Numbered from the stretch's first letter, positions 23,978 through 33,282 are shown. The stretch: 59,249 bases of DNA from Ruminococcus sp. (GCA_017543335.1 JAFYGE010000059.1:1-59249); one strand, 5' to 3'. Translations and numbers: made by a program. Notes: generated by a model not told the origin, from the letters alone.

Positions 23978-26323
23978 ATGAACAGAAAATTTAAAAAAGT
24001 GATAAAAGATTCTTTTGTATTTCCGGAATCTGAACACAGAGATGAATTTCTGAATAAGGCTGGTCTTCTTCCTGAAAATGAAGAAAAACGCCGGCTTTTC
24101 ATACCGATACCATTCAGGATAACCGCCGCAGCTACAGCTTGTGTGCTCGCTATAGGATTGTGGAACACTGCTTTTAACAGATCATTGAAGAATGATCTTG
24201 ATCCACATAATGATAATATTATTACCACAGATTCAACAGAAGGCATTGACAGCCGACCTTCTGATGATGATAATGATAATAATAACAAGATAACTACTGA
24301 TAAAAACACTGTAATTACTACTGCAACTGCCAATAATACAAGTAATTTCACTTATACTACTACAGGATACAGCTATACTGTGACTGAATCCAAGGCAGGA
24401 AAAGTAAATACTGCGGTAACAACTGCGGCTGCTGTGCCGGAAGATAGAAGGTCAACAGTAAAAATAACTACAAAACCAAGTAAAGGCAGTGGAGGCAATA
24501 TTCAGGTGACAACGGCAGTTACTCCTCCGAAAGGTCCCGAAACTACAAGGAAACCGGAAGAAACGGTGCCTATAATAGAGCGTGATGAAGATCTTGAAAG
24601 ACAGATCTTTGAACACGAAAGGAGTATTGATATGAAAAAGTTTTTAGCAGCAATGGCAGCAGCAGCTTCACTGACAAACCTCGTGCCAGTATCAAGCTTT
24701 GCTGATTATCAGCCAGATATAGATTCAGAATTACAGGCTTATTTCGACGATATAGATGCTGGTACTATCGATGCAGATATGGACGGAAATGGCGTTATTG
24801 ACCGTAACGACTGCTTTATCCTCACATCCTTTGCTTCATGCAAAGGACTCAGCGGATTAGTAAGTCCAGAGGATGAACTTACAAGTGAACAGATAGCCGC
24901 AGCAAAGGCAAAGGGCGATATCAACGGCGATGGCGAATTAAATGAAGATGACGCTGAATTGCTCGAAAATTATTACACCTATAAAAACGGATATATATTA
25001 GATGACTATGATATGAATAACTATAAAAATAAGGACGGCAAGACTTCTTTTATCAGTTATACAATAGCCAGCAATCTTATAGATTCCGCATCATCTACAG
25101 GTGCTATGTTCAAATATACAAATGATCTTATGAAGAAAGATCCTTCTCTGTTCGATGTAAATGAAGACGGAAAGACCGATATTTATGATATGTATGAATA
25201 TTATCTGTATTGCTATATTCAGCGTGTAGATTATGATCATGCAACTCAGGATAGAACAATGCTTCCGGAGAAATCTTTCAATAATTCAAAGAATCTCAAT
25301 GATAAGTACGGTTTCGATGCATACAGATATAATTCTGTACTTCTCAGCTACATCTGCAACAATGAATTTGACCTTGCATGGATAATCGAACAGAATTATT
25401 ATGATTATTATAATGAGCTTATCAATAATGCAGACTGGCTTAACGGTGATTATGTTGATATAACGGCAGAATTTGAAAAAATAACAGCTGATCTTGATCC
25501 TGATGATGAAGAAGCTGCTAAATATTATACTGAATATCTCAGAGAATTGAACAAAAAGAATCTGGAATCAGCTTCTAAGCAGATGATATCTCAAAAATAT
25601 ACCGATGCACCAAGACTCTTTACCGCAAATGCAAAGGAATGCACTATCACAGCAGGTATGACAGTCGTAGAGGATAACTCATGGAAGATAAATAAGTATT
25701 TTGGTGACGGCGGCGAAGAATTTGATGATGATCTTTGTAACAGTCTGTTCGAGCAGTATGAACAGGATGTGATCAATGGCACTGTAGCACCTCCTGATAT
25801 TAACGGCGACAGAGTTGTTAACAATGATGATAATGCTGCCCTTAACACTTATTTCAGTGATCTTTTGACATATAAAAATGCAAAAGAAAGCACTCTTGAT
25901 GAGAAAACATGGAATTATATAGATAAACAGCTTGATATAAACAATAACGGCATATGCGGAGACCTTTATGATGTAATGGTTGCAAGTACTTGCATCCTCA
26001 AACATTTGGGAGCAGAAGAGCTCAATAATGCTGTAGATGCTTACTACGCTAAGCTCGATGAGCAGAACCAGATAGCTGAGATCGAACATATCAAGTATCT
26101 TGAGGGACTCAAGGGAATTACTGTTACACGTTCAGGCGATGCTAACAACAGCGGTTCAGTAAATATGGCAGATGCTGTAATTATCATGCAGACAAACTGC
26201 AATCCTGATGATTACCAGCTCAGCACTGTAGGCGAATTCAATGCTGACGTAAACAATACCGGTGACGGAGTTACACTCGGTGATGCTCTTACAATTCAGC
26301 GTAGACTCGTTGGACTTGAATGA
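23978..26323 (+). CDS. Anti-sigma-like membrane protein fused in frame to a dockerin/EF-hand protein (second copy)
   Basis: The frame is open for 781 residues. The basic-acidic cytoplasmic head (1-42; KVIKDSFVFPESEHRDEFL) differs in sequence from the first copy. One membrane helix lies at about 43-64, then a Thr-rich linker to about 218. At residue 219 an internal Met follows the codons HERSID, which again read AAAGGAG, and a signal peptide ending SSFA. EF-hand-like loops lie near 265, 314, 393, 606 and 652 (DINGDGELNEDD, DVNEDGKTDIYD), and a dockerin pair at about 721-781 (GDANNSGSVNMADAV, ADVNNTGDGVTLGDAL). ATG 23978 is preferred over the adjacent GTG 23975, being 9 bases after GGAGG. The architecture repeats the first operon although the middle parts differ. 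Confidence 0.8.
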   Translation: MNRKFKKVIKDSFVFPESEHRDEFLNKAGLLPENEEKRRLFIPIPFRITAAATACVLAIGLWNTAFNRSLKNDLDPHNDNIITTDSTEGIDSRPSDDDNDNNNKITTDKNTVITTATANNTSNFTYTTTGYSYTVTESKAGKVNTAVTTAAAVPEDRRSTVKITTKPSKGSGGNIQVTTAVTPPKGPETTRKPEETVPIIERDEDLERQIFEHERSIDMKKFLAAMAAAASLTNLVPVSSFADYQPDIDSELQAYFDDIDAGTIDADMDGNGVIDRNDCFILTSFASCKGLSGLVSPEDELTSEQIAAAKAKGDINGDGELNEDDAELLENYYTYKNGYILDDYDMNNYKNKDGKTSFISYTIASNLIDSASSTGAMFKYTNDLMKKDPSLFDVNEDGKTDIYDMYEYYLYCYIQRVDYDHATQDRTMLPEKSFNNSKNLNDKYGFDAYRYNSVLLSYICNNEFDLAWIIEQNYYDYYNELINNADWLNGDYVDITAEFEKITADLDPDDEEAAKYYTEYLRELNKKNLESASKQMISQKYTDAPRLFTANAKECTITAGMTVVEDNSWKINKYFGDGGEEFDDDLCNSLFEQYEQDVINGTVAPPDINGDRVVNNDDNAALNTYFSDLLTYKNAKESTLDEKTWNYIDKQLDINNNGICGDLYDVMVASTCILKHLGAEELNNAVDAYYAKLDEQNQIAEIEHIKYLEGLKGITVTRSGDANNSGSVNMADAVIIMQTNCNPDDYQLSTVGEFNADVNNTGDGVTLGDALTIQRRLVGLE
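24588..24624 (+). promoter_or_regulatory. Hairpin and internal Shine-Dalgarno inside the second fusion ORF
   Basis: A 7-bp hairpin AAGATCT-tgaaagac-AGATCTT (24588-24609) is followed by AAAGGAG at 24618-24624, again exactly 7 bases before an in-frame ATG (24632). Confidence 0.55.
24632..26323 (+). CDS. Putative independently translated secreted dockerin protein (internal start, second copy)
   Basis: This would be a 563-residue product from the internal ATG. It has a Sec signal peptide (MKKFLAAMAAAASLTNLVPV, cleavage likely after SSFA near residue 24) and an optimal Shine-Dalgarno at the same spacing as the first copy. The mature protein is acidic, has five EF-hand-like loops and a C-terminal dockerin, and lacks a recognisable enzyme domain. 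The 29 bases from GAACA through ATGAAAAA match the first copy at 26 positions, more than the surrounding linkers do. Confidence 0.55.
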   Translation: MKKFLAAMAAAASLTNLVPVSSFADYQPDIDSELQAYFDDIDAGTIDADMDGNGVIDRNDCFILTSFASCKGLSGLVSPEDELTSEQIAAAKAKGDINGDGELNEDDAELLENYYTYKNGYILDDYDMNNYKNKDGKTSFISYTIASNLIDSASSTGAMFKYTNDLMKKDPSLFDVNEDGKTDIYDMYEYYLYCYIQRVDYDHATQDRTMLPEKSFNNSKNLNDKYGFDAYRYNSVLLSYICNNEFDLAWIIEQNYYDYYNELINNADWLNGDYVDITAEFEKITADLDPDDEEAAKYYTEYLRELNKKNLESASKQMISQKYTDAPRLFTANAKECTITAGMTVVEDNSWKINKYFGDGGEEFDDDLCNSLFEQYEQDVINGTVAPPDINGDRVVNNDDNAALNTYFSDLLTYKNAKESTLDEKTWNYIDKQLDINNNGICGDLYDVMVASTCILKHLGAEELNNAVDAYYAKLDEQNQIAEIEHIKYLEGLKGITVTRSGDANNSGSVNMADAVIIMQTNCNPDDYQLSTVGEFNADVNNTGDGVTLGDALTIQRRLVGLE

Positions 26324-26355
26324 TCGATTACATCTCCCATAACATATAATGATAT

Positions 26356-26394
26356 AAGCAGAGCCGTCCCGTAAAAAGGACGGCTTTGCTGCAA
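26356..26394 (+). terminator. terminator of the second sigma operon
   Basis: AGCAGAGCCGTCC / GGACGGCTTTGCT with one mismatch. It carries the same CCGTC/GACGG core as the terminator after the first operon. Confidence 0.8.
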
Positions 26395-26395
26395 T

Positions 26396-26431
26396 AAAAG
26401 GGCAGACCTCTTTCAAAAGGGCTGCCCTTTA
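26396..26431 (-). terminator. tex terminator
   Basis: AAAGGGCAG / CTGCCCTTT stem just after the tex stop on the minus strand, followed there by TTTTATT. Confidence 0.8.
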
Positions 26432-26434
26432 AAT

Positions 26435-28705
26435 TTATTTCTGTTTGATGCGGAAGCTGCTGTTGTGGAGTTTGTTTACGTCAAAGCCCTTCTGCTTCTT
26501 GTCCTCACGCTTTTTCTTAGGACGGCGGTCGGACTGCTGTTTCTTCTCCTCCTCGTCGTTAAGACGCATTGTAAGAGAGATACGGTTACGCTTTATATCA
26601 ACATCAAGGACTCTCACCTTTACAACTTCTCCGACTTTTACTGCTTCAAGAGGATGCTTGATATATCTGCTGCATATCTGAGAAATATGTACAAGACCGT
26701 CCTCGTGAACGCCGATGTCAACGAATACACCAAAATCGATGATATTACGGACTGTTCCGACAAGTTCCATACCAGGTTTAAGGTCCTTTATCTCCATAAT
26801 GTCGCCGCTTCTCATGAGCGGAGGCGGAAGCTCGTCACGGAGGTCACGGCCGGGTTTTTTAAGCTCTCCGATGATGTCTGTGAGAGTAGGAACACCGATA
26901 CCGAGATTTTTGCTGATGTTATCTATGCCGATGCTTTCAGCCTTTTCAGAGATGCCCTCTGCACCGCCGTTTGATATATCAGCAAGAGTGAATCCGCATT
27001 CGCTGAGGAGTGATGAAGCTGCTGCGTAGCTTTCAGGGTGAACGGCAGTATTATCAAGAGGATTCTTTCCGTCACGTACTCTGAGGAAGCCTGCACACTG
27101 CTCGAAAGCCTTTTTACCGAGCTTTGCAACTTTCATAAGCTCTTTTCTGTCAGTGAACTTGCCGTTTTCTTCACGGTAAGCAACAATATTCTTAGCAACA
27201 GCTGAATTTATGCCTGATACATATGAGAGGAGCGAATAAGAAGCTGTGTTGAGGTCGACACCGACGGAGTTAACGCAGTCCTCAACGACACCGCCGAGAG
27301 CTTCGCTCATTCTTGCCTGAGGCATATCGTGCTGATACTGACCAACGCCTATAGCCTTTGGCTCTATTTTTACGAGTTCAGCGAGAGGGTCCTGAAGACG
27401 GCGGGCAATTGAGATAGCACCTCTTATAGAAACGTCGTACTCCGGGAATTCCTCAGCAGCGAGTTTAGAAGCGGAATAAACAGAAGCTCCTGCCTCGTTT
27501 ACTATCATATAGCTTACATTTGCTGACATTTCCTTGATAATGTCGGCAGTGAAAGTTTCAGTCTCACGGGAAGCAGTACCGTTTCCGATAGAAATAGCAG
27601 TAACGCCGTATTTTTCGATGAACTGCTTTACCTTTTTCTTTGCAGCTTCAACAGCACCTGCTGAACCTGTAGGGTAGATTATAGCTGTATCGAGGACCTT
27701 GCCTGTGCCGTCGATAACAGCAGTCTTACAGCCGTGAGCATAACCCGGGTCAAGACCGAGGATAACGCTGTGTTTAAGAGGCGGCTGGAGAAGCATCTGG
27801 CGGAGATTAGCTGCAAATACCTTTATTGAGGACTCAGCAGCCTTAGAGCTCATATCTGAACGTATCTCACGCTCTATAGACGGGAAAATAAGTCTTTTAT
27901 AGCTGTCAGCAGCAGCAGCTCTTACAAGTTCGCCGCAGGCATTGTTAGCCTTTATGTACTTTCCGAAGATAACGTCGGTAGCGAGAGTTTCGTCGAGAGT
28001 AACAGCGACTTTGAGGAAGCCTTCCTTTTCGCCTCTGTCGAGAGCGAGCACACGGTGGTCAGCGACCTTAGGGATAGCCTCAGAGTAGTCGTAGTAATTC
28101 ATATAAACGCTTTCAGCCTCGGCGTCGGAAGCCTTAGAAGTGAGCTCGCCTTTTTCGCCTGCGAGAGCACGGAGCTTCTTTCTTATATCAGCGTCATCGG
28201 ATATATCCTCAGCGATGATGTCCATAGCACCCTGTATAGCTGTCTGAGCGTTATTTATCTTCTTTTCCTCATTTATATAAGCCTCAGCTTCTTTTTCCGG
28301 CTCTGTAGAATTTTCCTGAGCCATGATAAGCTCTGCGAGAGGTTCAAGGCCGTTTTCTCTTGCGATGCTTGCTCTTGTTCTTCTCTTTGGCTTGAACGGA
28401 CGGTAGATGTCTTCAACTTCAACGAGAGTCATAGCAGCACTGATAGCAGCCTCTATCTCAGGAGTCATTTTTTCCTGTTCAGTTATAGAATTTGTGACTT
28501 CCTGCTTACGTTTTTCAAGGTTTCTGAGGTACATAAGTCTGTCATAGAGTTCACGGAGGACCTGATCGTCCAGAGAACCTGTAAGCTCCTTACGGTAACG
28601 AGCGATAAACGGGATAGTCTGATCGTCGTCGATGAGCTGGACAGTATTATCAACCTGTTCCTGTTTAAGTCCGAATTCTTTTGCAAGGGTTTTGTTAATA
28701 TCCAT
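26435..28705 (-). CDS. tex: Tex family RNA-binding transcriptional accessory protein
   Basis: This 756-residue protein has the full Tex layout. The N-terminal helical domain begins FGLKQEQVDNTVQLIDDDQTI and contains IPFIARYRKELTGSLD. A YqgF/RuvC-like domain lies around 320-450 (VILGLDPGYAHGCKTAVID). Helix-hairpin-helix repeats follow at about 490-560 (VGVDLNTASYSLLSYVSGI). A C-terminal S1 domain covers about 645-715 (GMELVGTVRNIIDFGVFVDIG, HISQICSRYI). A Lys-rich tail ends the protein. Tex binds nucleic acid and affects transcription and RNA turnover. It follows the hydrolase gene by 22 bases and is probably co-transcribed with it. Confidence 0.97.
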   Translation of the reverse strand: MDINKTLAKEFGLKQEQVDNTVQLIDDDQTIPFIARYRKELTGSLDDQVLRELYDRLMYLRNLEKRKQEVTNSITEQEKMTPEIEAAISAAMTLVEVEDIYRPFKPKRRTRASIARENGLEPLAELIMAQENSTEPEKEAEAYINEEKKINNAQTAIQGAMDIIAEDISDDADIRKKLRALAGEKGELTSKASDAEAESVYMNYYDYSEAIPKVADHRVLALDRGEKEGFLKVAVTLDETLATDVIFGKYIKANNACGELVRAAAADSYKRLIFPSIEREIRSDMSSKAAESSIKVFAANLRQMLLQPPLKHSVILGLDPGYAHGCKTAVIDGTGKVLDTAIIYPTGSAGAVEAAKKKVKQFIEKYGVTAISIGNGTASRETETFTADIIKEMSANVSYMIVNEAGASVYSASKLAAEEFPEYDVSIRGAISIARRLQDPLAELVKIEPKAIGVGQYQHDMPQARMSEALGGVVEDCVNSVGVDLNTASYSLLSYVSGINSAVAKNIVAYREENGKFTDRKELMKVAKLGKKAFEQCAGFLRVRDGKNPLDNTAVHPESYAAASSLLSECGFTLADISNGGAEGISEKAESIGIDNISKNLGIGVPTLTDIIGELKKPGRDLRDELPPPLMRSGDIMEIKDLKPGMELVGTVRNIIDFGVFVDIGVHEDGLVHISQICSRYIKHPLEAVKVGEVVKVRVLDVDIKRNRISLTMRLNDEEEKKQQSDRRPKKKREDKKQKGFDVNKLHNSSFRIKQK

Positions 28706-28727
28706 AATTTATCCTTTCTGTGCATTG

Positions 28728-29705
28728 TCACTGCTGGATGTCGGTACCGGTCTCAGGCTCTTCATCAGGGTCATTGAAGCGGTCTATCCATGAAAACAGT
28801 GATTTTGCTATATCTTTCCAGACATTGATGCTGTTCTTTTCATTGAGCAGATCATGACGCATACCCTCAAAAATACGGTGAGATATGCTCTCGTATCCGA
28901 TATTTTCGAGCTTAGCGATATATTTGAAGAACTTCTTCTCTGAGATCATACAAGGGTCATCTTTGCCCGAGATGAGTCTTATAGGCAGAGAAGGATTGCT
29001 TATCTCCCAGTTTTTCGGGGAATCGGCATTCTTTATAAGTTTCAGCATTTCCTCATAGCCGTTCATAGTTATCTTGAAGTTGCAGAGCGGGTCGCTGTTG
29101 AAGCTTTCAACTGCGTCCGGATCGCTGCATCTCCATGAGTTATCCGGCTGTTCAAAGAATTTACCGAAACGGTCATCTATCATATCATAAAGTTTTTCAC
29201 TGCGGAAGCGAGTTCCGAGTTTTTTTGAAATTTCTGATCTAATGCCTCTTACTACCGGCGAGAAGGAGCTGTAGCACGGAAGTCCGAGAAGTACGATACC
29301 ATTGGCGGAATTGTCGTTCTTTTTCATGAAACCTACAACACCGGAAGCACCTGTGCCGTATCCTGTTATAAATACGGGGAGCTGCGGATAGGTCTCGTGG
29401 ATGAATCTGTTTATCTGGGCAATGTCGCTGATAAAGCCTTCACTGCCGTTTCTGAACATAAAACCAAGATCGTCTTCTGAGCAGATGCTCTTTCCGTGAC
29501 CTCTGTTGTCGTGTATAACTGTAATAAAGCCTTCCTCGGCAAGGTAATCCATGAACGGGTAATAACGCTCTTTGTGCTCCTGCATACCGTGGACTATCTG
29601 AACGATACCGTTCGGCTCTCCCATAGGGACAGCGATAGCTGCGGAAACGATGAGCTCATCAAATTCTGAGGCAAATTCAAATTCCTTCAGATCAGCATTA
29701 AGCAT
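28728..29705 (-). CDS. Alpha/beta hydrolase (monoacylglycerol lipase-like), nucleophile apparently replaced
   Basis: This 325-residue cytoplasmic protein has an alpha/beta hydrolase fold of the serine aminopeptidase S33/monoglyceride lipase type: GIVQIVHGMQEHKERY, VIHDNRGHGKS, a nucleophile-elbow region ITGYGTGASG, LISGKDDPCM with the expected acid Asp, and FEGMRHDLLNE with the expected His. The elbow should read GxSxG; here it reads GYGTG, with Gly in the Ser position (codon GGC at 29365-29367). Either the enzyme is inactive or it uses another residue. ATG 29705 is chosen because AGGAGG lies 5 bases upstream. A TTGATT/17/TATAAT promoter precedes it. Confidence 0.8.
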   Translation of the reverse strand: MLNADLKEFEFASEFDELIVSAAIAVPMGEPNGIVQIVHGMQEHKERYYPFMDYLAEEGFITVIHDNRGHGKSICSEDDLGFMFRNGSEGFISDIAQINRFIHETYPQLPVFITGYGTGASGVVGFMKKNDNSANGIVLLGLPCYSSFSPVVRGIRSEISKKLGTRFRSEKLYDMIDDRFGKFFEQPDNSWRCSDPDAVESFNSDPLCNFKITMNGYEEMLKLIKNADSPKNWEISNPSLPIRLISGKDDPCMISEKKFFKYIAKLENIGYESISHRIFEGMRHDLLNEKNSINVWKDIAKSLFSWIDRFNDPDEEPETGTDIQQ

Positions 29706-29740
29706 AACTATCCTCCTGTCGTAAAAGGTGTACAACGCAC

Positions 29741-29769
29741 ATTATACCACAAATTGCAGATTAAATCAA
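29741..29769 (-). promoter_or_regulatory. Promoter of the hydrolase-tex operon
   Basis: On the minus strand, TTGATT, a 17-base spacer and TGGTATAAT (extended -10). Confidence 0.75.
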
Positions 29770-30063
29770 GTATTGCGGCAGGTATATCCCTTAATATGTA
29801 AAGAATAAGCAATTTTCAATGGCAATATTGTTGTTTTATGTTGGATTTTATTATTTTCGCTTCCGCAGCTGAAATGATAAAACACAAAAACAATATGATA
29901 TTTCTGATATCTTTGTGTTATATCAAATAAAAAAATACCTTAACTTATTTTCCTCTTGCAATTTGTCATTTTTTATGTTATCATATAGGGTAAGAAATTA
30001 TGCCATGCCATGTGGCAAATAATATTATCGTATACTTCATAGTGTACGGGTTGGGAGATAAAT
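29770..30063 (+). promoter_or_regulatory. carB leader and promoter
   Basis: TTGCAA (29956-29961), a 17-base spacer and TATCAT (29979-29984). The 75-base leader contains a CGTATAC/GTGTACG hairpin at 30029-30048. No recognisable PyrR site or riboswitch was seen. Confidence 0.6.
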
Positions 30064-33000
30064 ATGCCAAAAAGACAGGATATTAACAAGATCATGATCA
30101 TCGGTTCAGGCCCTATCATTATCGGTCAGGCCTGTGAATTCGACTACTCAGGTACTCAGGCTTGTAAAGCTCTTCGTAAACTGGGTTACGAGATCGTTCT
30201 CGTGAATTCAAATCCAGCTACTATCATGACTGATCCCGATGTTGCTGATATTACTTACATCGAGCCGCTCAATCTTTCAAGACTTACTCAGATCATAGAA
30301 AAAGAACGTCCGGATGCTCTCCTTCCGAACCTCGGCGGACAGTCCGGACTTAACCTCTGCTCTGAACTTGATAAGGCTGGCGTGCTTAAAAAATATAACG
30401 TACAGGTCATCGGCGTTCAGGTAGATGCTATCGAGCGTGGTGAGGACCGTATTGAGTTCAAGAACGCTATGAAAGATCTCGGTATCGGTATGCCTAAGAG
30501 TCAGGTAGCTTACTCAGTTGACGAAGCTGTAAAGATCGCAGAACAGCTGAAATATCCTGTTGTTCTCCGTCCTGCTTATACAATGGGCGGTGCAGGCGGC
30601 GGTATGGTATATAACGTCGATGAGCTCAAAGTAGTCTGTGCAAGAGGACTTCAGGCTTCTCTCGTTGGTCAGGTACTCGTTGAGGAGTGCATCTTCGGCT
30701 GGGAAGAGCTTGAACTCGAAGTTGTACGTGACGCTGACAACAACAAGATCACTGTCTGCTTTATCGAAAACATCGATCCTATCGGCGTTCATACAGGTGA
30801 CTCCTTCTGCTCTGCTCCTATGCTCACAATTCCGGAGGACGTTCAGAAAGAGCTTCAGGATATGTCATACCGTATAATCGAGTCTATCGAGGTTATCGGC
30901 GGATGTAACTGCCAGTTTGCCCGTGACCCTGAAACAGGACGTATCGTTGTTATCGAGATCAACCCAAGAACTTCACGTTCTTCTGCTCTCGCTTCAAAGG
31001 CTACAGGTTTCCCGATCGCCTTCGTTTCCGCACTTCTTGCCTGCGGTCTTACTCTCAAGGACATCCCTTGCGGCAAGTACGGCACTCTCGATAAGTACTA
31101 TCCGGACGGAGATTATATCGTTATCAAGTTCGCTCGCTGGGCTTTCGAGAAGTTCAAGGGTGCAGAGGATAAGCTCGGTACTCAGATGAGAGCTGTCGGC
31201 GAAGTTATGAGCATCGGTAAGACCTATAAGGAAGCTTTCCAGAAGGCTATCCGTTCACTCGAAAAGGACAGATACGGTCTCGGATTCGCTAAGAATTTCC
31301 ACGAAATGTCAAAGGATCAGCTTATGGCTGAGCTCAGATACCCTACAAGCGAGAGACAGTTCGTTATGTATGAAGCTCTCCGCAAGGGTGCAACTGTTGA
31401 TGAGCTCCATGAGCTTACTAAGATAAAGAAGTATTTCATCGAGCAGATGAAGGAGCTCGTTGATGAAGAAGAAGCACTTCTTGCAAACAAGGGTGCTGTT
31501 CCTGCTGAAAATGTACTCAGACAGGCTAAACTCGATGGTTTCTCTGACCGTTACCTCAGCTCTCTCCTTGAAGTTACTGAGGAGGAGATAAGAAATGCCC
31601 GCATCGGCTTCGGTATCAAGGAAGCTTGGGAGGGCGTTCACGTTAGCGGTACTGAAAATGCTGCTTATTACTACTCAACATATCACCTTGACGAAGACAA
31701 GAGCCCTGTAAGCGACAAGCCAAAGATAATGATACTCGGCGGCGGTCCTAACAGAATCGGTCAGGGTATCGAGTTCGACTACTGCTGCGTTCACGCTGCA
31801 CTCGCTCTTAAAAAGCTCGGTTTCGAGTCTATCATCGTAAACTGTAACCCAGAGACTGTTTCTACAGACTATGATACTTCAGATAAGCTCTATTTTGAGC
31901 CTCTTACACTGGAGGATGTTCTCTCTATCCACGAAAAGGAAAAGCCGGTAGGCGTTATCGCTCAGTTCGGCGGTCAGACTCCTCTTAACCTCGCTAACGA
32001 CCTCAAAAAGTACGGCGTAAATATCCTCGGTACAACTCCTGAGACTATCGATCTCGCTGAGGACAGAGATCACTTCCGTGCTATGATGGACAAGCTCGGC
32101 ATCCCGATGCCTGAGTCTGGTATGGCTGTTAACGTTGATGAAGCCATTGAAATAGCTAACCGCATCGGTTACCCTGTTATGGTTCGTCCTTCCTACGTTC
32201 TCGGCGGACGTGGTATGGAGATCGTTCATGATGACGAGATGATGAGAGTTTATATGTCCGCTGCTGTTGGTGTAACTCCTGACAGACCTATCCTCATCGA
32301 CAGATTCCTCAATCACGCTACAGAGTGCGAGGCTGACGCTATTTCCGATGGTACTCACTGCTTCGTTCCTACTGTTATGGAGCATATCGAGCTCGCAGGT
32401 GTTCACTCAGGCGACTCCGCTTGTATCCTTCCTTCCATGAACCTCACAGATAAGCAGGTCGCTACTATCAAGGACTATACAAAGCGTATCGCTGTTGAAA
32501 TGAATGTATGCGGTCTTATGAATATGCAGTACGCTATAGAGGGCGACACTGTTTACGTTCTTGAAGCTAATCCTCGTGCTTCACGTACTGTTCCGCTCGT
32601 ATCAAAGGTATGCAACATCAACATGGTGCAGATAGCTACTCAGATAATCACTTCTTCACTTACAGGCAAGCCTTCTCCTGTTCCGGAGCTTAAAGATAAG
32701 GTCATCAACCACTACGGCGTTAAGGAAGCTGTTTTCCCATTCAATATGTTCCAGGAAGTTGACCCTGTCCTCGGACCTGAGATGCGTTCTACAGGTGAGG
32801 TTCTCGGTATAGCTCCTACATTCGGCGAAGCTTACTATAAGGCTCAGGAAGCTACAAAGACAAGTCTTCCGCTCGAAGGAACTGTTCTCCTCAGTATTTG
32901 TGACAGAGACAAGCCGGAGCTCGTTGACATCGCTAAGTCATTCAACGAGCTTGGATTCCGCATCATCGCTACAGGCAAGACCTACGAGATGATAAAGGAA

Positions 33001-33282
33001 GCTGGCATCCCTGCTGAGCGTATATATAAGATATATGAGGGCAGACCAAATATAGCTGACGAGATTGCTAACGGCGAGATACAGCTCATTATCAATACTC
33101 CTGCCGGCAAGACAAGTGCTCACGACGACAGCTATATCCGTAAAGCTGCTATCAAGCACCGTGTTCCTTATATCACCACTATGGCTGCTGCTAAGGCAAG
33201 TGCAGAGGGTATAAAGGCTCTTAAAGAGAATAAACACTTTGGTGTAAAGTCACTTCAGGCTCATCACGCTGACATTAAGTAA
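30064..33282 (+). CDS. carB: Carbamoyl-phosphate synthase large subunit
   Basis: This 1072-residue enzyme makes carbamoyl phosphate for pyrimidine and arginine synthesis, with ammonia supplied by CarA. It shows the duplicated architecture: an N-terminal synthetase half (MIIGSGPIIIGQACEFDYSG, PAYTMGGAGGG), a matching second half from about residue 550 (MILGGGPNRIGQGIEFDYCCV, RPSYVLGGRGME), and an MGS-like allosteric domain from about 940 (LSICDRDKPELVDIAKSF). The length is standard. GGGAG lies 6 bases before the ATG. carA is not next to it, so the small subunit must be encoded elsewhere. Confidence 0.98.
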   Translation: MPKRQDINKIMIIGSGPIIIGQACEFDYSGTQACKALRKLGYEIVLVNSNPATIMTDPDVADITYIEPLNLSRLTQIIEKERPDALLPNLGGQSGLNLCSELDKAGVLKKYNVQVIGVQVDAIERGEDRIEFKNAMKDLGIGMPKSQVAYSVDEAVKIAEQLKYPVVLRPAYTMGGAGGGMVYNVDELKVVCARGLQASLVGQVLVEECIFGWEELELEVVRDADNNKITVCFIENIDPIGVHTGDSFCSAPMLTIPEDVQKELQDMSYRIIESIEVIGGCNCQFARDPETGRIVVIEINPRTSRSSALASKATGFPIAFVSALLACGLTLKDIPCGKYGTLDKYYPDGDYIVIKFARWAFEKFKGAEDKLGTQMRAVGEVMSIGKTYKEAFQKAIRSLEKDRYGLGFAKNFHEMSKDQLMAELRYPTSERQFVMYEALRKGATVDELHELTKIKKYFIEQMKELVDEEEALLANKGAVPAENVLRQAKLDGFSDRYLSSLLEVTEEEIRNARIGFGIKEAWEGVHVSGTENAAYYYSTYHLDEDKSPVSDKPKIMILGGGPNRIGQGIEFDYCCVHAALALKKLGFESIIVNCNPETVSTDYDTSDKLYFEPLTLEDVLSIHEKEKPVGVIAQFGGQTPLNLANDLKKYGVNILGTTPETIDLAEDRDHFRAMMDKLGIPMPESGMAVNVDEAIEIANRIGYPVMVRPSYVLGGRGMEIVHDDEMMRVYMSAAVGVTPDRPILIDRFLNHATECEADAISDGTHCFVPTVMEHIELAGVHSGDSACILPSMNLTDKQVATIKDYTKRIAVEMNVCGLMNMQYAIEGDTVYVLEANPRASRTVPLVSKVCNINMVQIATQIITSSLTGKPSPVPELKDKVINHYGVKEAVFPFNMFQEVDPVLGPEMRSTGEVLGIAPTFGEAYYKAQEATKTSLPLEGTVLLSICDRDKPELVDIAKSFNELGFRIIATGKTYEMIKEAGIPAERIYKIYEGRPNIADEIANGEIQLIINTPAGKTSAHDDSYIRKAAIKHRVPYITTMAAAKASAEGIKALKENKHFGVKSLQAHHADIK

